64,000 nucleotides of DNA. It comes from Alkalicoccus luteus. Its GTDB lineage: Bacteria; Bacillota; Bacilli; Bacillales; Salisediminibacteriaceae. The notes beneath the pieces were generated by a model, which saw nothing but the letters and a program-made list of their open reading frames with translations, had not been told where the DNA came from and made no database searches. Positions 36,317 to 45,934 of this stretch are shown here, one piece after another; position 1 is the stretch's first letter, and each line of letters opens with the position of its first letter. Location of the stretch: contig NZ_JAATHJ010000002.1 of assembly GCF_012034335.1 (NCBI RefSeq), forward strand, positions 62,001-126,000. The letters run 5' to 3'. A program made the position numbers and the translations under genes.

Positions 36317-37198
36317 CTAAGCTCTCGGATGGCTTTGATTATACACAGCCCTGAGTCTGTCCTTTGAAACGTGCGTATATATTTGTGTGGCCGCAAGACC
36401 TTCATGACCAAGAAGTTCCTGTACAGTCCGCAAATCTGCACCGGCATTCAACAGATGTGTGGCGAATGAATGTCTGATAACGTGCGGACTAATTCGACTG
36501 CTTACGGAAGCATCTTCGGACAGTTTCAGCAAAATCTTTTGAATCCCTCTTGCACTCAGCCTGTCTCCACGGTAGTTTAAAAAGATAGCTTCGCAAGTCG
36601 GGGACAGAGAGGACCTTGAATCGATTAAATAACTTTCGAGTGCATCAGCGGCGTAGCTCCCCACCGGAACATACCGCTCTTTACCACCTTTACCATGGAC
36701 AAGGAGAGTCCCAAGATCGCTGTCATAATCACTAATATCCGCTTTTACACACTCTCCCACACGAATTCCTGTCGCGTAAAGCAGTTCCAGTAAAGCACGG
36801 TTACGTACATCCAGTGCTGTTTTGTCGGGAAGGGACTGAAAAAGTGCATTCAGTTCTTCCTCATAGAAAAAGACCGGCAGTTTCCGGCCTTTTTTCGGAG
36901 CTGACAGCAGCGCTGCCGGGTTTTCAGCATGCACATCTTCCCGATGCAGAAAACGATAAAAGGCCCTCAGCGAAGACAACTTTCGGGATACTGTCCTCCT
37001 CGAGGTACCATGTGCATACAGCTCCGTTAAAAATCCTCTGAGCTCTGCTGTTCCTGCTTCCTTTATCTCTTTCTTATAGCGGCCGTTCAGAAATAAGCTG
37101 TATTCGTCAAGGTCACGCTGATACGCCTGAACCGTATGAGGCGAGGACCTTTTTTCAATTCTCAGATAATCAATGAAGGAACTCATTATTACATCCAT
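36317..37198 (-). CDS. xerC: Tyrosine recombinase XerC (CodV)
   Basis: With XerD resolves chromosome dimers at dif. 293 residues. An N-terminal SAM-like core-binding domain (1-95) precedes the catalytic domain with Arg in [12 protein letters not shown], the HxxR box in [18 protein letters not shown], and the nucleophile Tyr in [16 protein letters not shown] at 37198 follows GGAAGGGA. It heads the xerC-hslV-hslU-codY operon and has its own promoter embedded in an inverted repeat. Confidence 0.96.
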   Translation of the reverse strand: MDVIMSSFIDYLRIEKRSSPHTVQAYQRDLDEYSLFLNGRYKKEIKEAGTAELRGFLTELYAHGTSRRTVSRKLSSLRAFYRFLHREDVHAENPAALLSAPKKGRKLPVFFYEEELNALFQSLPDKTALDVRNRALLELLYATGIRVGECVKADISDYDSDLGTLLVHGKGGKERYVPVGSYAADALESYLIDSRSSLSPTCEAIFLNYRGDRLSARGIQKILLKLSEDASVSSRISPHVIRHSFATHLLNAGADLRTVQELLGHEGLAATQIYTHVSKDRLRAVYNQSHPRA

Positions 37199-37234
37199 AT
37201 TATCCCTTCCAGTCCGGACTTTATCCACACAATT

Positions 37235-37269
37235 AGAGCTACTAAATAGTATCACAACTTAGTAGCTCT
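37235..37269. repeat. Perfect inverted repeat bracketing the -10 of the xerC promoter
   Basis: AGAGCTACTAA (37235-37245) and TTAGTAGCTCT (37259-37269) are 11-base arms separated by 13 bases. One arm abuts the -10 on its downstream side; the other covers the spacer next to the -35. It could be a repressor operator or a hairpin ending trmFO transcription, though no T run follows the stem on the minus strand. Confidence 0.6.
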
Positions 37270-37274
37270 TTCAA
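37246..37274 (-). promoter_or_regulatory. SigA-type promoter for xerC-hslV-hslU-codY
   Basis: TTGAAA (37269-37274), 17-base spacer, TACTAT (37246-37251) with an extended TG one base upstream of the -10. The transcript would start near 37239, inside the downstream arm of the inverted repeat, about 40 bases before the xerC start. Confidence 0.65.
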
Positions 37275-37280
37275 TTATGT

Positions 37281-38585
37281 TTACATTTTTTTCACAAAAT
37301 TCTGAATGGAGTCAAGCGCTCGCTCTGCATATTTCTCATACCGCTCCTGTTTCCCTTTTATACGTTTTTCAAAGGGAGGTACCAGCCCAAAGTTCACGTT
37401 GATCGGCTGAAAATTATCGGGGTTGGCACTTGTAATATAGTGAGCCATGGCACCGATCATCGTTTCTTCAGGAAATGTCAGCGGTTCTTCTTCGTTCAGC
37501 AGCCTGGCTGCGTTGATACCTGCTGTCAGACCTGAAGCTGCCGATTCCACATACCCTTCTACCCCGGTCATTTGGCCCGCAAAAAACAAATCGTTGCGCT
37601 CCTTGTACTGGTAAGTCGTATGAAGCAGGTTAGGTGAATTGACGAACGTATTTCGGTGCATCACTCCGTACCTGACGATATCTGCATTTTCCAATCCCGG
37701 AATCATACGGATTACCTCTTTTTGAGGACCCCATTTCATGTGTGTTTGAAATCCTACGATATTATAAAGCGTACCGGAAGCATTGTCCTGCCGAAGCTGA
37801 ACCACCGCGTAAGGCCTCTTTCCACTGTCGGGAAGTTCAAGACCCACTGGCTTCATCGGTCCGTAAAGCAGCGTTTTCCGTCCTCTGCCAGCCATTACTT
37901 CTACCGGCATACAGCCTTCGAAGAACATCTTTTTCTCAAATTCTTTCAAAGGGACGGTTTCAGCCGCAATGAGCGCATCATAAAAGCGGTTGAATTCTTC
38001 TTCCGTCATAGGACAGTTTAAATATGCGGCTTCTCCTTTATCATACCTGGATTTTAAATATACCTTTTCACGGTCTATTGAATCCACTTCAATAATCGGT
38101 GCAGCTGCATCGTAAAAGTACAAATATTCCTCACCAGTCAGTGCCTTCAGTTTAGCAGCAAGGTTTTCAGAGGTAAGCGGACCAGTGGCAACAATAGTCG
38201 GCCCTTCCAATAAATCTTCTACTTCTTCAGTGTGAACGGTAACGTTTTTATGTTCTTTAACAAGGCTCGTTACTTTAGCAGCAAATTCATGCCGGTCCAC
38301 TGCAAGTGCTCCACCCGCCGGAACTGCACATTCATCAGCTGCACGGATGATAACAGAATTGAGCTGACGCATCTCTTCTTTCAACACGCCAACAGCATTG
38401 GTTAAACTGTTTCCGCGCAGCGAGTTGCTGCAGACAAGCTCAGCAAACTTATCCGTATGATGCGCAGCTGTCTGCCTGACCGGCCTCATTTCGTACAAAT
38501 CAACTTGAATTCCTCTTTCCGCCAGCTGCCAGGCTGCTTCGCTTCCGGCCAGTCCTGCTCCTACGACATTAACAGATTGATTCAT
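37281..38585 (-). CDS. trmFO: Folate- and FAD-dependent tRNA (uracil-54) methyltransferase TrmFO
   Basis: Makes ribothymidine at position 54 of tRNA using methylenetetrahydrofolate. 434 residues. The FAD-binding [13 protein letters not shown] motif is at the N-terminus. The GidA-related conserved block [18 protein letters not shown] and the C-terminal [19 protein letters not shown] segment are present. It lies between topA and xerC, as in B. subtilis. Confidence 0.96.
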   Translation of the reverse strand: MNQSVNVVGAGLAGSEAAWQLAERGIQVDLYEMRPVRQTAAHHTDKFAELVCSNSLRGNSLTNAVGVLKEEMRQLNSVIIRAADECAVPAGGALAVDRHEFAAKVTSLVKEHKNVTVHTEEVEDLLEGPTIVATGPLTSENLAAKLKALTGEEYLYFYDAAAPIIEVDSIDREKVYLKSRYDKGEAAYLNCPMTEEEFNRFYDALIAAETVPLKEFEKKMFFEGCMPVEVMAGRGRKTLLYGPMKPVGLELPDSGKRPYAVVQLRQDNASGTLYNIVGFQTHMKWGPQKEVIRMIPGLENADIVRYGVMHRNTFVNSPNLLHTTYQYKERNDLFFAGQMTGVEGYVESAASGLTAGINAARLLNEEEPLTFPEETMIGAMAHYITSANPDNFQPINVNFGLVPPFEKRIKGKQERYEKYAERALDSIQNFVKKM

Positions 38586-38620
38586 TTGTTATTCGACTCC
38601 TTCCCGTTTAGTACAGCAGA

Positions 38621-38648
38621 AAGCCGTCTGAGTACGCTCAGACAGCTT
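38621..38648 (-). terminator. Hairpin between topA and trmFO
   Basis: GTCTGAG (38626-38632) and CTCAGAC (38637-38643) with a TACG loop form a perfect 7-bp stem, extended by AAGC/GCTT after one mismatch. On the minus strand it is followed by TTTCTG only. It may act as a partial terminator or mRNA stabiliser 18 bases after the topA stop. Confidence 0.45.
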
Positions 38649-38665
38649 CCGCGTGAACATGCAGC

Positions 38666-40735
38666 TCAGTTTCTCTCTTCCTCATAATCGCAGGATGAAC
38701 AGGTGACGTGTGTACCTTTTTTAGACTTTTTCTCTACAAGCATGCTTTCGCATTTTGGGCAAGGCCGAGCGATCGGTTTGTCCCAGGAAATAAAATCACA
38801 CTCGGGATATTGATCGCACCCGTAGAAAATCCGTCTTTTCTTGCTTTTTCGTTCGACGACCTGTCCTTTCTGGCACTTTGGACAATCGACACCTATTTCT
38901 TTTACGATCGCTTTCGTATTGCGGCATTCAGGAAAATTGGAACACGCCATAAACTTGCCGTAACGTCCCATTTTGTAAACCATTTCATTACCGCATTTTT
39001 CACAGTCTTCACCAGCTGGTTCGTCTTTAATTTCGACTTCCTTCATTTCTTCTTCAGCGGTTTTCAGCCGCTTTTCAAATCCTTGATAAAAGTCATCAAT
39101 GATTCCGACCCAGGAGTTTTTGCCTTCTTCCACTGCATCGAGATTTGACTCCATTGAAGCAGTAAACTCGACATCTAGTATCTCTGGGAAGAACTCTTCG
39201 ATGAGTTCCAGCACTATGGTACCGAGCTCCGTAGGAATAAACCGTTTATCTTCCAGTGCTACGTATCCTCTTCGCTGGATTGTATCAAGCGTCGGCGCAT
39301 AGGTGGACGGACGCCCTATGCCCAGCTCCTCAAGCGTGCGGACCAGTCTGGCTTCTGTATACCTTGGAGGCGGCTGTGTAAAGTGCTGATTCGGTACAAT
39401 TTCGTGTGCTTCCGTCGTTTCTCCTTCTTCAAGATCCGGCAACAGCCTGTCTTTTTCCTCTTTCCCGTCATCGTTTCCTTCGATGTAAACTTTCATAAAG
39501 CCAGGAAATTTCATTTTGGAGCCGTTTGCCCGGAATCGAACACCGTTATTATCAAGATCGACTGCCATTGTATCCATGACAGCAGGCGCCATTTGGCTGG
39601 CAACAAGGCGCTCCCAGATAAGCTTATAAAGACGGTACTGATCTCTTGATAAGTACTGTTTAACCGCTTTCGGATCAAGATCAGCTGAAGTAGGCCGGAC
39701 CGCTTCATGCGCATCCTGAGAATTGGTAGACTGCTTCTGCTCCCTTTCTTGCCCTAAATAATCACTGCCGTAATGAGATTCAATGTAAGCCTTCGTTTCT
39801 GCCTTGGCCGTATCAGATATTCGAGTCGAATCAGTACGCATGTAAGTGATAAGACCTGTTGTCCCGCTTTTGCCGATATCGATCCCTTCGTAAAGCTGCT
39901 GAGCAAGCATCATTGTTTTCTTTGCACGAAAGTTCAGCTTTCTTGCTGCTTCCTGCTGCAGAGAAGACGTAGTAAACGGCACAACCGGATTTCGTCTCCG
40001 TTCCCGGCGAGTTACTTTTTCCACCTTTAAATCATTTCCATTCATCTGCTCCAGAATCTGATTTACTTCTTCCTCGCTGGTAAGATCGGTTTTTTCTCCA
40101 TTAACATGGGTGAATTTCGCTTCAAATTTACGGCCGTCTTTTTCAAGCTCTGCCGTAATTGACCAGTATTCTTCCGGTTCAAATGCATTGATTTCATTTT
40201 CACGGTCAATGATCATTTTAACTGCTACTGACTGAACCCGGCCTGCACTAAGTCCCTTTTTCACTTTTTTCCAGAGCAGCGGACTAATGTTATAGCCGAC
40301 CAGCCGGTCCAGCACCCGGCGTGCCTGCTGGGCATCAACCAAATTCAGATTAATCTCTCGCGGATGCTTAAACGAATCTTTAATAGCCTGTTTCGTTATT
40401 TCGTTAAATACAACACGGCATTTGGAATCTTTATCAATATTTAAGCTATCTGCTAAATGCCAGGCGATTGCTTCCCCTTCTCTGTCAGGGTCAGCAGCCA
40501 GATAGATTTTTTTCGCTTTTTTAGCGGCTTGTTTTAACTCTTTTAAAATCGGACCTTTCCCGCGGATCGTAATATACTTAGGAGAGTAGTTATCTTCTAC
40601 GTCTACACCCATTTGACTTTTAGGTAAATCGATAACGTGACCCATCGATGCTTTAACGACATATTTTTTCCCTAAATATTTTCCAATTGTTTTCGCTTTA
40701 GCGGGAGATTCGACGATTACGAGGTAATCGGACAT
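38666..40735 (-). CDS. topA: DNA topoisomerase I
   Basis: Type IA topoisomerase that relaxes negative supercoils. 689 residues. The TOPRIM domain starts [19 protein letters not shown] and contains [15 protein letters not shown]. The catalytic Tyr is in [12 protein letters not shown]. Three C-terminal zinc-finger segments (CEKCG...C-x5-C, CPKCQ...C-x5-C, CPKCE...C-x2-C) are present, as in other Bacilli. ATG at 40735 has GGAGG 10 bases upstream; its own promoter overlaps the end of dprA. Confidence 0.97.
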   Translation of the reverse strand: MSDYLVIVESPAKAKTIGKYLGKKYVVKASMGHVIDLPKSQMGVDVEDNYSPKYITIRGKGPILKELKQAAKKAKKIYLAADPDREGEAIAWHLADSLNIDKDSKCRVVFNEITKQAIKDSFKHPREINLNLVDAQQARRVLDRLVGYNISPLLWKKVKKGLSAGRVQSVAVKMIIDRENEINAFEPEEYWSITAELEKDGRKFEAKFTHVNGEKTDLTSEEEVNQILEQMNGNDLKVEKVTRRERRRNPVVPFTTSSLQQEAARKLNFRAKKTMMLAQQLYEGIDIGKSGTTGLITYMRTDSTRISDTAKAETKAYIESHYGSDYLGQEREQKQSTNSQDAHEAVRPTSADLDPKAVKQYLSRDQYRLYKLIWERLVASQMAPAVMDTMAVDLDNNGVRFRANGSKMKFPGFMKVYIEGNDDGKEEKDRLLPDLEEGETTEAHEIVPNQHFTQPPPRYTEARLVRTLEELGIGRPSTYAPTLDTIQRRGYVALEDKRFIPTELGTIVLELIEEFFPEILDVEFTASMESNLDAVEEGKNSWVGIIDDFYQGFEKRLKTAEEEMKEVEIKDEPAGEDCEKCGNEMVYKMGRYGKFMACSNFPECRNTKAIVKEIGVDCPKCQKGQVVERKSKKRRIFYGCDQYPECDFISWDKPIARPCPKCESMLVEKKSKKGTHVTCSSCDYEEERN

Positions 40736-40778
40736 ATACAGTTTTCCTCCCTTGTTACAACTTTGAAGAATCTCCCCT

Positions 40779-40808
40779 ATTATTAAACACTCTATCTCAA
40801 TTTGTCAA
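40779..40808 (-). promoter_or_regulatory. SigA-type promoter for topA
   Basis: TTGACA (40803-40808) is a perfect -35 and lies in the last codons of dprA. After an 18-base spacer comes AATAAT (40779-40784). The leader to topA would be about 37 bases. Confidence 0.65.
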
Positions 40809-41678
40809 ACAACTTTTGCGCCTGAGACAGGCTTCGAGCTCTTCTGACAAGTGAATTGGCTTGCTGATCAGTCCTGCCCCGTCCCGAATGAGCTCATTAC
40901 ACCCTTCCATAGATGGTTCTGCATAAGATCCTGGCACAGCAAAGACTTCCCTGCCCTGCTCAAGAGCTATTTCCGCTGTAATAAGGGAACCGCTTCTGGC
41001 TGCTGCGCTGACTACGAGCACTGCGTCAGCAAGTCCGCTGATAATCCGGTTTCGCTCAGGGAACATCCATCGTTCAGGCTTTATATTCGGAGGATATTCG
41101 CTGAGCACCAGCTCCTTCCGCTCCAAATCTTTTTTCAGGTTCCTGTTTTCTGCCGGATAGCATGAACCATGTCCATGACCGAGAACAGCAGCAGTGCGAA
41201 TTCCCGCCATTGATGCTGATCTGTGAGCGTGGCTGTCAATCCCCGCTGCCAGACCACTGATAATCGTTGTCTGATCCGGAAGCCCTTCCGGCATTAATCG
41301 GTTTAATGCTGTCACAGCCTGCGCAGGAGGTTTTCGGGATCCGACGACTGCAAGCTGCAGGCCGGTTGTGACGATTGAAAGATCACCTCTGAAATAGAGT
41401 GCCGCCGGCGGACAGCTGATGTGGCGAAGCTGCTCCGGATAATGACTATCTGCAAATGTGACAACCTGTATATCTCCACTGTCACTGCGGTTGCCATTCT
41501 GAAGAGTCTGACGAGCCGCCCACACGGTTTTACGAACGTTCGGCGGCCAACTTACCGGGATTTCCCCCATCGTCTTATGAAGGCAGCTCAGCTCATTATC
41601 GGCGTGTATAATTTTATGCACAACTCTACTGTTCCCTCCGCACGCTTCATGTAATGCTAAAAGCTTGTTACGATCCAT
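40797..41678 (-). CDS. dprA: DNA processing protein DprA (Smf)
   Basis: Loads RecA on incoming single-stranded DNA during transformation. 293 residues. The Rossmann-like core has [41 protein letters not shown] and [22 protein letters not shown]. The N-terminal part (1-75) is helical; no extra C-terminal winged-helix domain follows. ATG at 41678 has GGGAG about 10 bases upstream. It suggests, but does not prove, that the organism can be transformed. Confidence 0.95.
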   Translation of the reverse strand: MDRNKLLALHEACGGNSRVVHKIIHADNELSCLHKTMGEIPVSWPPNVRKTVWAARQTLQNGNRSDSGDIQVVTFADSHYPEQLRHISCPPAALYFRGDLSIVTTGLQLAVVGSRKPPAQAVTALNRLMPEGLPDQTTIISGLAAGIDSHAHRSASMAGIRTAAVLGHGHGSCYPAENRNLKKDLERKELVLSEYPPNIKPERWMFPERNRIISGLADAVLVVSAAARSGSLITAEIALEQGREVFAVPGSYAEPSMEGCNELIRDGAGLISKPIHLSEELEACLRRKSCLTN

Positions 41679-41847
41679 TTTGACCAGCTCCCAGTCGTTT
41701 ATTTTTGAGACATGAATTGACCTGGCGCAATCTGCTGATTTTAAAGAATAAACTAAAGTCACATTCAAATAAGTTATTAGCTTCAGGCGTCGCTGTCTAA
41801 GATTGTTGAAAGCTGTTTGATTGCTGCAGCGCAGACTTTTACAGAAC

Positions 41848-41898
41848 CAAAAAAGAGGCGTGGAGAGGGATCAATTCCCTTTCCACGCCTCAAAAAAA
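41848..41898. terminator. Bidirectional intrinsic terminator after sucD
   Basis: GAGGCGTGGA (41855-41864) and TCCACGCCTC (41882-41891) with an inner AGGGA/TCCCT form a long GC-rich stem flanked by A6 and A7 on the plus strand, so there is a T run on either strand. It closes sucC-sucD transcription. The remaining 170 bases to dprA hold no clear feature beyond its ribosome binding site. Confidence 0.9.
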
Positions 41899-41909
41899 TC
41901 AGATGCGGC

Positions 41910-42821
41910 TTAATTTACCGCGTGCGTGACACACTTATCATAGATATTATTTTCCTTCAATACTTCAATGAGTGTCTCACCCATAACCGCCGGTGTTTCT
42001 GCTACTTTAACACCTGCACTGTTTAATGTGCTGATCTTTTCATCAGCTGTACCTTTGCCGCCGGAAATAATCGCACCGGCATGACCCATACGCTTTCCTG
42101 GAGGTGCTGTTTTACCGCCGATAAATCCGACTACTGGTTTCGTCATATTATCTTTAATCCATTCAGCTGCCTCTTCTTCTGCCGTACCGCCGATTTCACC
42201 GATCATGATGACCGCGTAAGTATCGGGGTCTTCATTGAAGAGCTTCAGAACATCGATGAAGTTCGTTCCGTTTACCGGATCCCCGCCGATGCCGACTGCT
42301 GTTGACTGTCCAATTCCTTCCGTAGAAAGTTGATGAACAGCCTCATACGTTAGTGTACCGGATCGGGATACAACACCGACATGACCTTTTTTATGAATAT
42401 AACCTGGCATGATACCGATCTTACATTCTTCAGGTGTAATAACACCAGGACAGTTCGGTCCGATCAGACGAGTATCTTTGTCTTCAAGGAACCGCTTCAC
42501 CTTGATCATATCGACGACAGGAATACCTTCTGTAATCGTGATCACAAGCTCAATTCCTGCATCTGCAGCTTCCATAATCGCATCAGCAGCAAACGGTGGC
42601 GGAACATAGATGACGGAGGCATTTGCTTTTGTTTCGGCAATCGCTTCCTCCACCGTGTTAAATACCGGCACACCTTCAATTTCAGTACCGCCCTTACCTG
42701 GTGTAACGCCGCCGACGATCTGAGTTCCGTACTCAATTGCCTGCTTCGTGTGAAAGAGGCCGGTAGCTCCGGTGATTCCCTGCACGATCACTTTCGTATC
42801 TTTATTCAGTAAAATACTCAT
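41910..42821 (-). CDS. sucD: Succinyl-CoA synthetase (ADP-forming) alpha subunit
   Basis: TCA cycle enzyme that makes ATP from succinyl-CoA, working with SucC. 303 residues. The CoA-binding Rossmann domain has [19 protein letters not shown], the [10 protein letters not shown] motif follows, and the phospho-His lies in [18 protein letters not shown]. It starts 3 bases after sucC and ends before a strong terminator. Confidence 0.97.
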   Translation of the reverse strand: MSILLNKDTKVIVQGITGATGLFHTKQAIEYGTQIVGGVTPGKGGTEIEGVPVFNTVEEAIAETKANASVIYVPPPFAADAIMEAADAGIELVITITEGIPVVDMIKVKRFLEDKDTRLIGPNCPGVITPEECKIGIMPGYIHKKGHVGVVSRSGTLTYEAVHQLSTEGIGQSTAVGIGGDPVNGTNFIDVLKLFNEDPDTYAVIMIGEIGGTAEEEAAEWIKDNMTKPVVGFIGGKTAPPGKRMGHAGAIISGGKGTADEKISTLNSAGVKVAETPAVMGETLIEVLKENNIYDKCVTHAVN

Positions 42822-42824
42822 GTA

Positions 42825-43994
42825 TTAACCCGCCTTTCCAACTGCCTGGACGATCTTTTGAGCACCATCTGCCATTGAGTCAGCAGATGTGATATTGAGA
42901 CCGGATTCGTCCAGAATTTTTTTGCCGAGTTCCACATTTGTTCCTTCGAGACGGACAACAAGCGGCAGCTCGAGACCCATCTGTTTCGTAGCTTCCACGA
43001 TACCTTCTGCAATAACGTCGCATTTCATAATTCCGCCGAAAATGTTTACGTAAATACCCTTTACGCTTTTGTCGGAAAGAATAATTTTAAATGCTTCTGT
43101 TACTTTTTCAGCTGTTGCTCCGCCCCCAACGTCGAGGAAGTTGGCCGGATCGCCGCTGTAATGTTTAATGATATCCATCGTGGCCATGGCAAGTCCGGCA
43201 CCATTGACCATACAACCGATGTTACCGTCCAGCGAAATATAGCTCAGGTCATATTTTGACGCTTCAATTTCTTTTTCGTCCTCTTCATCCAGATCGCGGA
43301 GCTCCAAAACGTCTTTTTGACGATAGAGAGCGTTGGAATCAAAGTTCATTTTTGCGTCCAGAGCCATGACGTTTCCATCACCGGTCGTAACGAGCGGATT
43401 GATTTCTGCAATAGAGCAGTCTTTCTCTTCAAACGCCTTATATAGACCTAGCATGAATTTAACGGTCTTACCGACCAGCTCTTTCGGAATGTTCATGTTG
43501 AAAGCCAGTCTGCGTGCCTGATATGGCATCAGTCCGGTAACGGGGTCGATCACTTCTTTAAAGATTTTCTCCGGTGTTTCAGCGGCTACTTCTTCAATCT
43601 CGGTACCGCCTTCCTCTGACCCCATCATGACGATTCGGGACGTATCACGGTCCACAACGAGACCAACATAATATTCGTCCTTAATATCGCAGCCTTCCTC
43701 AACTAGAAGACGTTTCACTTCTTTTCCTTCCGGTCCAGTCTGATGGGTAACGAGAACCTTGCCGAGAATTTCTTCAGCATATGTACGGACTTCGTCCAGG
43801 TTCTTAGCTACTTTTACACCACCGGCTTTCCCTCTTCCTCCGGCGTGAATCTGTGCTTTGACAACGGTTACATCTGTTCCTAAAGATTTTGCTGCGTCAA
43901 CGGCCTCCTGGCGCGTGTAAGCAACTTTACCATTAGGGACAGCCACACCATAGTCACGTAAAATTTCTTTACCTTGATACTCATGGATATTCAT
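42825..43994 (-). CDS. sucC: Succinyl-CoA synthetase (ADP-forming) beta subunit
   Basis: Nucleotide-binding and succinate-site subunit of succinyl-CoA synthetase. 389 residues. The start [20 protein letters not shown], the ATP-grasp motifs ([16 protein letters not shown]) and the C-terminal [17 protein letters not shown] match the family. ATG at 43994 follows GGAGGA; a longer in-frame start is not supported. The 137-base gap after ylqH has no strong promoter that I can see. Confidence 0.97.
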   Translation of the reverse strand: MNIHEYQGKEILRDYGVAVPNGKVAYTRQEAVDAAKSLGTDVTVVKAQIHAGGRGKAGGVKVAKNLDEVRTYAEEILGKVLVTHQTGPEGKEVKRLLVEEGCDIKDEYYVGLVVDRDTSRIVMMGSEEGGTEIEEVAAETPEKIFKEVIDPVTGLMPYQARRLAFNMNIPKELVGKTVKFMLGLYKAFEEKDCSIAEINPLVTTGDGNVMALDAKMNFDSNALYRQKDVLELRDLDEEDEKEIEASKYDLSYISLDGNIGCMVNGAGLAMATMDIIKHYSGDPANFLDVGGGATAEKVTEAFKIILSDKSVKGIYVNIFGGIMKCDVIAEGIVEATKQMGLELPLVVRLEGTNVELGKKILDESGLNITSADSMADGAQKIVQAVGKAG

Positions 43995-44131
43995 AGCCAT
44001 CCTCCTCAATTGAGTCGTTGGTACTTGAATCAATGTGAGCCTCGTTTAAATGAGAGGCTTTTCACACAATCATCATTTTACAATAGATTGCCTTCTTTAT
44101 ACACCGATAACGTTAAAAAAACTCTAAATTT

Positions 44132-44434
44132 TTATGAATTCGGGTTTTTATCAGTCAGTCTGCGGACTTTTTCTTCTTGATCGAGTCTGTAAATATACAA
44201 AAATATCTCTGCTGCAGCGTCGTAAAGTTCACCAGGAATTTCCTGATTTAATTCCAGTTGAGAAAGCACTTCCGCCATAGACGGGTCCCGATAAACCGGA
44301 ACTCCGCTCTCATTTGCCCGCTGAATAATATCCTCTGCACGGAGCCCTGCCCCTCTGGCTTTAACAGAAGGGGCAGTGTCCTTTACCGGATCGTAGGCCA
44401 GTGCTGCGGCTTTTTTTCTAAAGTGCTGTTTCAT
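44132..44434 (-). CDS. ylqH: FlhB C-terminal-like protein (YlqH)
   Basis: 100 residues, no membrane helix. It matches only the cytoplasmic part of FlhB downstream of the self-cleavage site (AALAYDPVKDTAPSVKARG, then PVYRDPSMAEVLSQL and the end EIFLYIYRLDQEE). The NPTH motif is absent, so the protein resembles an already cleaved FlhB fragment. It overlaps ylqG by 4 bases. The role is not established; an influence on export specificity, together with YlqG, is inference from the two families. Confidence 0.88.
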   Translation of the reverse strand: MKQHFRKKAAALAYDPVKDTAPSVKARGAGLRAEDIIQRANESGVPVYRDPSMAEVLSQLELNQEIPGELYDAAAEIFLYIYRLDQEEKVRRLTDKNPNS

Positions 44435-44775
44435 ATGCGGATGTCCACCTTCCCGGTATGGAACGAACCTTGGTGAGGTATTCCTCTGGTCGTTTGCACT
44501 GTGCTGTTTTTCCAGATGACACCTGATAAACTATATTGCATTTCACCGAGAGCTGAATCCAATTTTTCAAACCACTGACCTTTCAAATCAGCCGGTTCCG
44601 GAAAATGGCTGTAAACGGCAATTGAGACAATTCGATTCTGAATCTGCACATCGATCGTCATTTCACCAAAATGCTCCATCTGCAGATAAAACAACATCCG
44701 GCAATGGTTTTGATTGATTGTACCATCAGCCGTTTTTTTTACCTGACCATTGAATATGTATTCCGGTCTGATCAA
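44431..44775 (-). CDS. ylqG: YlqG, C-terminal part in the shifted frame
   Basis: Open frame that continues YlqG after a frame change at an A8 run (44733-44740, plus-strand T8). After the run it reads KKTADGTINQNHCRMLFYL, then IDVQIQNRIVSIAVYS, a beta-rich domain like the FliK C-terminus. It has no plausible start codon or ribosome binding site of its own: the first in-frame start candidate is a TTG inside the upstream frame. It overlaps ylqH by 4 bases. With seven A the two parts would be one protein of about 493 residues. Confidence 0.7.
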   Translation of the reverse strand: MIRPEYIFNGQVKKTADGTINQNHCRMLFYLQMEHFGEMTIDVQIQNRIVSIAVYSHFPEPADLKGQWFEKLDSALGEMQYSLSGVIWKNSTVQTTRGIPHQGSFHTGKVDIRI

Positions 44776-45913
44776 GAGGGAACGGTATCATACTCCATAT
44801 TCCCGGTGCCTGGGGCTGATCCGATGAGACAAGCTGCAGACCCGAAATGATTCGTACTGCAGCATCGGCCGTGTTGCCTGCTTTTGGAGCCATTCCCTTA
44901 AGCAGTTCCAGCTCTGATTTGATTTTTCCAAGCTCTGATGAACCACCTGGTAGTTCGCCGCTTCCCGGTAGCGCCTTTGGAAATAAGAGAGCATGATCAA
45001 GCAGCAGATTTCTCGTAAAAGAAGACTGCAGCAGCGCGGCTGACTGAACATCCCCGCGCAGCTGCGGGATTTCCCGTCGCGCCAGAAAGTGCGGAAGGCT
45101 GCTTTCAGTAAGTTTTACCTGCATCGCTCCTGTAGCGTGTTCAGAACCCTTGAATTGAGCGGAAGCTTGCAAAATTTGTTTCAGAACAGCCGGCCACGCA
45201 GAGGCTTCCGGCCTTTGATTTCCAAATAATACATGAAGGATCGTTTCTCTGTTCCGGCCACTTTGAATAAGCGATTCATTAATAAGCCTTTCAATCATTG
45301 GCAACTGCGGTACAATCGTCCGGTCGCCTGCGTTTTTCAGGAACGGGAATTTCCTTTCTGAGCCCGGCGGCACAGCTTCCAGTGAGGATTTAAGCAAACT
45401 TCCTAACTTATCCGTTTCAGACAGTGCCAGTGCAGCTTGAATGGTCTCACCCCGGACAGGCATCCCCCTGGAATGAAGCAGCGCCAGTGCCTCCATCATT
45501 TTAGCGGGCGGAATGTTATCCCGAATCCTGATTTTTGTAACTGCTTCGATCTGACTGCCGAGCAGAGGCATTCCTTCTCTCTGAAGCATCCGGACAGTCT
45601 CTGTATTTGGCTTTGAAACCTCTGTCTTCAGATAGGGAAGCAGCTTCTCCGGCTGAGATAAAGATCCGGCTTCGCGCACGATTTTCAGCAGCGGCACAGT
45701 ATCAGATGGTTCGACACGAAACCAGTAATGACGGTTTTTCTCTACTCCGGTCTTCAGTTCTGCCGTTAAATTTTTTCCGTTCACGATCAGCTTTGCCATA
45801 TTGCCGGGGTATAATTCCGTAACACGCCCTTCAATCATACTTCCTGGCTCAAGCCTGACTGCTGACATTACTCCTGACGAGAGCTGGTTTTGCAAAACAT
45901 GAAGAATATCCAC
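44726..45913 (-). CDS. ylqG: YlqG, FliK-like protein, N-terminal part ending at a frameshift
   Basis: 395 residues from GTG at 45913 (GAGGTG 5 bases upstream) to a TGA directly after an A8 run. The first 80 residues form a small beta-rich domain (MIEGRVTELYPGNMAKLIVN), and the rest is helical. The frame ends WSGKKNG, while the next frame continues KKTADGTIN, so one extra A splits the gene. Whether this is a true mutation, a phase-variable site, transcript slippage or a sequencing error cannot be told here. Homologues lie beside ylqH in Bacillus; the function is unknown. Confidence 0.75.
   Translation of the reverse strand: MDILHVLQNQLSSGVMSAVRLEPGSMIEGRVTELYPGNMAKLIVNGKNLTAELKTGVEKNRHYWFRVEPSDTVPLLKIVREAGSLSQPEKLLPYLKTEVSKPNTETVRMLQREGMPLLGSQIEAVTKIRIRDNIPPAKMMEALALLHSRGMPVRGETIQAALALSETDKLGSLLKSSLEAVPPGSERKFPFLKNAGDRTIVPQLPMIERLINESLIQSGRNRETILHVLFGNQRPEASAWPAVLKQILQASAQFKGSEHATGAMQVKLTESSLPHFLARREIPQLRGDVQSAALLQSSFTRNLLLDHALLFPKALPGSGELPGGSSELGKIKSELELLKGMAPKAGNTADAAVRIISGLQLVSSDQPQAPGIWSMIPFPLDQTGIHIQWSGKKNG
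44733..44740 (-). other. A8 homopolymer at the ylqG frame change
   Basis: Eight T on the plus strand (A8 in the ylqG mRNA) between GGT and CGG. Losing one A restores an uninterrupted ylqG. Runs of this length are known sites of polymerase slippage in replication and transcription. Confidence 0.8.
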
Positions 45914-45934
45914 AGCTACACCTCTTTGTTTACA

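Noticed and set aside
37235-37269. CIRCE element or CodY box at the xerC promoter
   Set aside because: CIRCE has TTAG at the outer ends with a 9-base spacer, while here TTAG is at the inner ends with 13 bases. No AATTTTC/GAAAATT pattern is present.
44037-44059. AGCCTC/GAGGCT hairpin before sucC as a terminator of ylqH
   Set aside because: The stem is only 6 bp with a 10-base loop, and the T run follows on the plus strand, where no gene ends.
44041-44125. Promoter for sucC (TAAAAT with a TGTATA-like -35)
   Set aside because: The -35 matches only 3 of 6 positions and no extended -10 spacing fits; too weak to list.
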